A stretch of DNA of 64,000 nt, taken from NCBI RefSeq assembly GCF_030272615.1, contig NC_081410.1, positions 254,929,533 through 254,993,532 on the forward strand, in the 5' to 3' direction. The position numbers and the translations under genes are program-made. The stretch's first letter is position 1. Every line of letters begins with the position of its first letter. Below are positions 59,950 to 64,000 of this stretch, piece by piece. Under the pieces are notes generated by a model. The model made no database searches. It was not told the origin of the DNA and was given only the letters and a program-made list of their open reading frames with translations. The DNA is from Cryptomeria japonica (Eukaryota > Streptophyta > Pinopsida > Cupressales > Cupressaceae).

Positions 59950-60230
59950 ATCAGATCTCATGCGAACATTCTTGTCACTATATATTCCTCAAACCTAGTG
60001 TACAATCAGCTCAGAATTACCCAATACTTTCAACTAATTTATGCCCATCCTTTCTGCCAAACTTAGGTCTTGGATCAACCCTTCATATTCTGCTTCATTG
60101 TTGGAGCAAGCAAACTATAGGCGGAAAGACCTTAGGATTTGTTCACCTGAATGCAAAGTAAGGCAAATCCCAATGCCTGAACCTACCTTGCATCTTTCTC
60201 CATCGAAGTGTAAGGTCCAAAGTACAAAAG
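59950..60230 (-). pseudogene. Archaeal-type RNase H, placed before reverse transcriptase
   Basis: The motif series is LHFDGERCKVGSGIGI (first Asp), GEQILRSFRL, CSNNEAEYEGLIQDLSLAERMGI (Glu), VLGNSELIV (third Asp changed to Asn) and GIYSDKNVRM. This is the cellular/archaeal-type RNase H known as the second RNase H of Tat elements. Stops lie near 60115, 59990 and 60045. It follows the protease in the same strand and direction and is about 100 bases before the next open frame, so it was probably part of one polyprotein. Confidence 0.8.
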
Positions 60231-60486
60231 ACAACTCTTCCTTGGTTAGCGGATCCTTAGTTAGTTTTGCGATGACTTGATACTCATAAAAAATATAGTA
60301 GGTACCAAGACCTATGGCATGATAGTTGGAATATGGATCAAAATTTATGAATTCATTGAGAAACACTTCCTGCTCTGGTGTAATGTCCCTAGTCACCTCT
60401 TCATCTTCTAAAAGCTCTACCATTTTTCTCTCTTCATTAGAGATGGATGTATGAGTTGGCTCAAAGTTGAGCATAGCCTGATCCAC

Positions 60487-61000
60487 TACGTGCTCGGTGT
60501 GTAGGGGTTCTGAAAGAATTTTGAGCTTAGCACCATGCTAGGTTTGAAGGATGAGGTGAGACCAGTCTAAAGATAGGTAACCTCCTATTTTGGCTATGAA
60601 GTCTCGAGAAAGGTAGAGGCCAAAAACAGGCGGTATGTCAATAACTACTACTTCTTGAGACACAGTGACACTAGGACACACAAACAATGTCAACGGAATA
60701 ATTTTACCCACAGTCTAGACCTCATTTCCATATAAATGCATAACACCCCTATTTAAAGGCTCATGTTTAATATTCAAAACCTCAACAATTTGCTTAGGCA
60801 TGATGGTGGTGCTGGCACCAAAATCTATTATAGAATTGTGTAAAAGTTTGTCTCCTACTATGAGGGTCAAATAGAAAGGATTTGGTTTAGGCTTACCTCC
60901 CACTTTGAATTTGGGAGGTATGAACTCATTTGTCAACACCATCAGCGAGTGTGGTTGTTCTGTGGAGGGCTAAAATCTTTCTTCGTTGGCTCGCGAAGAA
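60487..61000 (-). pseudogene. Protease (retropepsin)
   Basis: The open part 60942-60715 reads PNPFYLTLIVGDKLLHNS, then IIDFGASTTIMPKQIVEVL. The active-site triad should be DSG or DTG; here it is DFG. The flap-side sequence continues past a stop at 60715 (PPVFGLYLSRDFIAKIGGYL near 60640-60580), the second signature of gypsy proteases. Confidence 0.8.
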
Positions 61001-61307
61001 CTGGCAACATTCCCACCAGTAGGTTTCTCCACCTCTAACAGAGCTTCTTTCAACTGATTCTTCTACTCTGGGATACTAAAGAGATCTCATAAGGAGACAT
61101 TGGCTGAGGCTTTCTTTAGTTGCTCCACAACATCCAACACTGATGGTACTGATGTCCTTGCCTCTCTCATTTTATAGGGGATAAATTCCTTTCTCGAATA
61201 TTGGTAGCAATCACGGGTTGTTCAGGAACTTTATCTCAGATGAACCTTCCCTGCATGCCTACATTCTCTCCTATGAAATGCCTTTTTGGTCAGAGGTTGT
61301 AATCTGA

Positions 61308-62757
61308 CTACACTTGAGGATCCCTTGAGCTTAATGTGGTTGCACCGTTTGTGAGTACGACGTCTTCGTCCTCCATCCAAGAGAATAATGCATGGTCTGG
61401 AGCTATCTCTATTTCCTGCTCTATTGACATACCTTGCATCTGTGTGATGAGAGCCACATTGTCCATGCTAGGGGATGCGTAAATCGAATCATCTAAAGCC
61501 ACGCCTAAGCTCTGTTGATCTGCAATTATTTGTTGCAAATTGCCTTTCGGGCAATTTCTTGGGGTGTGGGCATTGTTACATGGAAAATGCCAAGAATTGG
61601 TATCATCTGCTAGATTATTCTATCCTATGGTCAACTCTTTACTGGTGCTAGGATAGATAGTTTGCAAAGGATTGTGCATTGGAACTATCTCACCATTTGG
61701 ATGACTTGAGGAAGTTCGGTTATTTGCATATTGGTTTTGCTGATATGCAGGTCTATTCCCTTGAAAATTTTGTTGGAAAGGAGGTCTAGCAGGTGGGATT
61801 TGCGGCCTCTTCAAATTAATGATTTCATTTGAGAAAGATATTAACAAATTTTTCATATCATTGACCTCTATAGCCAGGGATGAGGGGGAAGGCATATTTG
61901 CTTATTGGGATCCAGGGTACACATGCATAGATTGGGGTGTAGCTTTGCTAGGCATGGCTGGCTCAGGGACTTGATTTGATAACTCAGGAAAGACCGACAT
62001 GAACGGTCATGGAGAAAGCTTTCCAGAATCAATTAGATTGTTTTATGCTTGGACCACCAAATCAAATGCATCGGGGAGAGTATTACCTCTGAGAGATTGT
62101 ATCATCACAGATATATCTGAATTGAATGATTTTAGATTAAAAAAATGCCATATCTGTAGGTGGACGAGCAAAAAATGGTATTCTTTTCCAGGTCCTCTGA
62201 AATCTCATATTGAATTTCATCATTGCTTCTTGAGGGGCTCTTTTTATGGTAATCAATTGTTGCATTAGGGATGACCTATCAGCCTTGTCAAAAAATATTT
62301 CAAAGAAGCGGTCACCCAGTTGGTCCCAATCGGCTATAGAATTTGGGCTGAGAGATTTGTACCAATCTAAAGCTTTCCCTTTAAATCAAGCCACAAGCAA
62401 TCTTAGAGCTATATTTTTCTTTGTAATGTTATGGACAGTGAAGACATCTGCCACATCTTGTAGGTGTTCCCTAGGAATCTTGGGGCATTCTTTGGTGAAT
62501 TTAGGGACAACTTTTAGCACATAAGTGGGAATCGACCCCCATACTACAGGTGGAATAGGACGAATGAGAGGGCTCCTGCTATTCCAAGTCATGAAGTTTC
62601 TAGGAGGAATCTGAGCTATTATTATGGGAACAACCGTAGGGAAAATAGGTGGATTCTGGGAAGAAGTGGTTGTGGGCGAATGGACGCTTACCAGGGATGG
62701 GAGAAGCAAACTAGGATTTAAATCTTTTTGGCTCTTGGCAACAGGTCTACGACTCAT
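61308..62757 (-). pseudogene. Gag
   Basis: The ATG at 62757 (MSRRPVAKSQKDLNP) lies about 30 bases after the primer site. The N-terminal part is Pro-rich. The gag core follows: PKIPREHLQDVADVF, VHNITKKNIALRLL, then after a shift FKGKALDWYKSLSPNSI, QLGDRFFEIFFDKAD and LITIKRAPQEAMMKFNMRF (62390-62200). A Gln/Asn-rich part (61800-61690) precedes a zinc-knuckle remnant, CNNAHTPRNCPKG, near 61585-61550, in which the first Cys is missing. The open stretch 61538-61308 is acidic. Several stops lie between 62170 and 61620. Confidence 0.85.
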
Positions 62758-62786
62758 AAAATTGCTTAGGCTTGTTCAAAATTATG

Positions 62787-62806
62787 GTCCCACCGAGTGT
62801 GCTAGA
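62787..62806 (-). promoter_or_regulatory. Candidate primer binding site
   Basis: The minus strand near the 5' LTR reads CTAGCACACTCGGTGGGACC, similar in layout to GGCACCCACTGTGGGGC at 13737-13757. It starts about eight bases after the LTR, further than usual, so the match is tentative. Confidence 0.45.
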
Positions 62807-62814
62807 AAAAGAAC

Positions 62815-63932
62815 TGTTGACTCTTAATTTTGCCTGAAACGCTAACAACCTTATGGGAAATTCAATGATGGGGGACCTTTTTTATGAAACTCACTGAATG
62901 ACCTTTGGGTTTGAGAAGCCAAATCTTCATAAAATTGGGGGAGAAAAGGGGAAGAAGAAAACTTAAAACAAACAATCTACACTACTTAGGTGAAGCGCCA
63001 AATTTTTTTGGAAAAGCATTAACAACATATAAAACCCAGATACATGCGGCTTTAAAGCTCATTCAACAATCTACTTGCTTAGAATCATTTGAGAGAGTAA
63101 TTCAACAAAACTCATTCAACATAAAATGGCATTTAGCATTCATCCAACATATAACAAGTCTTAAAATATAGTTTAATTTGTGGAGTCTCACAACATATAT
63201 CATAGAAGTTATCGAATTCGAAAACAACACAAAAGGCAGTCTATTAAGCTTCAAATAAAACAATCACAAAGGCCATAGGCACAATCTAACATGTCTATCA
63301 TTCACCAAATTTAATTAACATAAAGGCATCTTCAATGAGACAAAGTCTAAAAATCTCTCTAAAGTTTGAACCCCCTAAAAGCAGGAAAAAGAAAGCATAT
63401 ATAGAGCCCCCGACTCTCAACCAATAATACACAACATCAACAACATCCTAACAACTGCTTCTAACAAGAAAATCCCAATGTGGCACTCTACGAGACACTA
63501 CCTAGCAAAACGACCTTCGAAGTTGCTATCCCACCGCATCATGGTGACCCCTGCACCTGCCCAACAAAAAAATCATGATGCAAACCACATTTTGGTTCAC
63601 AAATCACCATGCAAAACATGTGGCGACTCGGGGGAGACCTGAAGTTGAGCACGAAAAGAGAACCGGATTGTACAATGTAGGGACACCAAGTGTTACCACC
63701 TTTACACAATGGATGGTGGGGCTGAGAAGCATACATCGAGAAAAATTTCTTAAGCCACATGCCAGCTCCGCGTTCTCTCAACTTTGAGTGAGAAAAGCAA
63801 GCTACTCAGGACAACGCTGAGACACCACTTGGCATGCATGCTGATGAATGGAAGAATGGGCCGAAAATAAAAAGAATATGCCACCACTTGACCAAAATGC
63901 TGCCTATGAGAAATCTCGAAATAATATTAACA
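62815..63932 (-). repeat. 5' LTR (right)
   Basis: TGTTGACTC..ATATTAACA on the plus strand, 1118 bases. It aligns over its whole length with 50008-51125. A TATA box (minus, GCTCTATATATGC) lies at 63393-63406, oriented towards gag. Confidence 0.92.
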
Positions 63933-63937
63933 CATTG
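63933..63937. repeat. Target site duplication, right
   Basis: CATTG, matching 50003-50007. The next bases are again CATTG, so the target may have held this word twice. Confidence 0.8.
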
Positions 63938-64000
63938 CATTGTTTACACCAATCTTTTGTGCTTAGTAGAGACCTATCAATATCCTCATTTTAGGAATCT
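63938..64000. other. Flank outside the gypsy element
   Basis: 63 bases of flank; nothing recognisable. Confidence 0.6.

Larger units (their letters stand above)
50008..63932 (-). mobile_element. Full-length 13.9-kb Ty3/gypsy element with relocated RNase H
   Basis: Both LTRs, the target duplication and all pol domains are present on the minus strand. The order is LTR, primer site, gag, protease, archaeal-type RNase H, reverse transcriptase with its own degenerate RNase H, integrase, an opposite-strand ORF, a long same-strand extra ORF, LTR. RNase H sequences such as AHPSVREYI and IHGKGLCEYIMQ are Tat-like. Stops and frameshifts in every gene make it inactive. Confidence 0.88.

Overview
This window looks like intergenic nuclear DNA from a seed plant with a large genome. 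I lean towards a conifer or other gymnosperm because old, heavily mutated Tat-lineage Ty3/gypsy elements and RNase H-bearing LINEs fill it end to end; this is inference, not proof. I see no rRNA, tRNA or CRISPR and no host gene that I can defend. Almost every coding stretch carries stop codons or frameshifts.

Layout. (1) 1-8190: the 3' part of a plus-strand Tat element (second RNase H tail, integrase, long 3' region, polypurine tract at 7038, 3' LTR from 7052). Antisense inside its 3' region lies a plant mobile domain (PMD) gene with one likely intron. (2) 8191-15240: a minus-strand gypsy gag-protease remnant with its leader and a 5' LTR at 13758-15240. (3) 17546-37018: a nest. A minus-strand Tat element (3' LTR ending near 18555, extra ORF from 20740) is split by a plus-strand gag-only LTR retrotransposon (LTRs at 22031 and 32711). 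That element is in turn split by a minus-strand LINE (25028-32658). About 2.9 kb has been duplicated in tandem (34111-37018), giving a third LTR and a second copy of the extra-ORF flank. (4) 37886-45945: a second, diverged LINE on the plus strand. (5) 47425-47943: a 26-bp minisatellite followed by five related hairpins. (6) 50008-63932: a complete but dead 13.9-kb minus-strand gypsy element with equal-length 1118-bp LTRs and a CATTG target duplication.

The best candidate for something undescribed is the LINE family. Both copies, which differ a lot in sequence, carry a third ORF after the EN-RT-RNase H ORF. In both it starts inside the end of ORF2, in the same relative frame (11- and 14-nt overlaps), and ends just before the LINE 3' tail. 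Its protein has a conserved N-terminal globular part, a charged linker, a coiled coil and a short basic patch. The second candidate is the 13.9-kb element, whose extra RNase H lies before the reverse transcriptase, while the first element in the window has it directly before integrase. A third is a 21-bp-period repeat with a GCGCTA-like core. It occurs in three places, always upstream of or within an intron of a minus-strand element gene.
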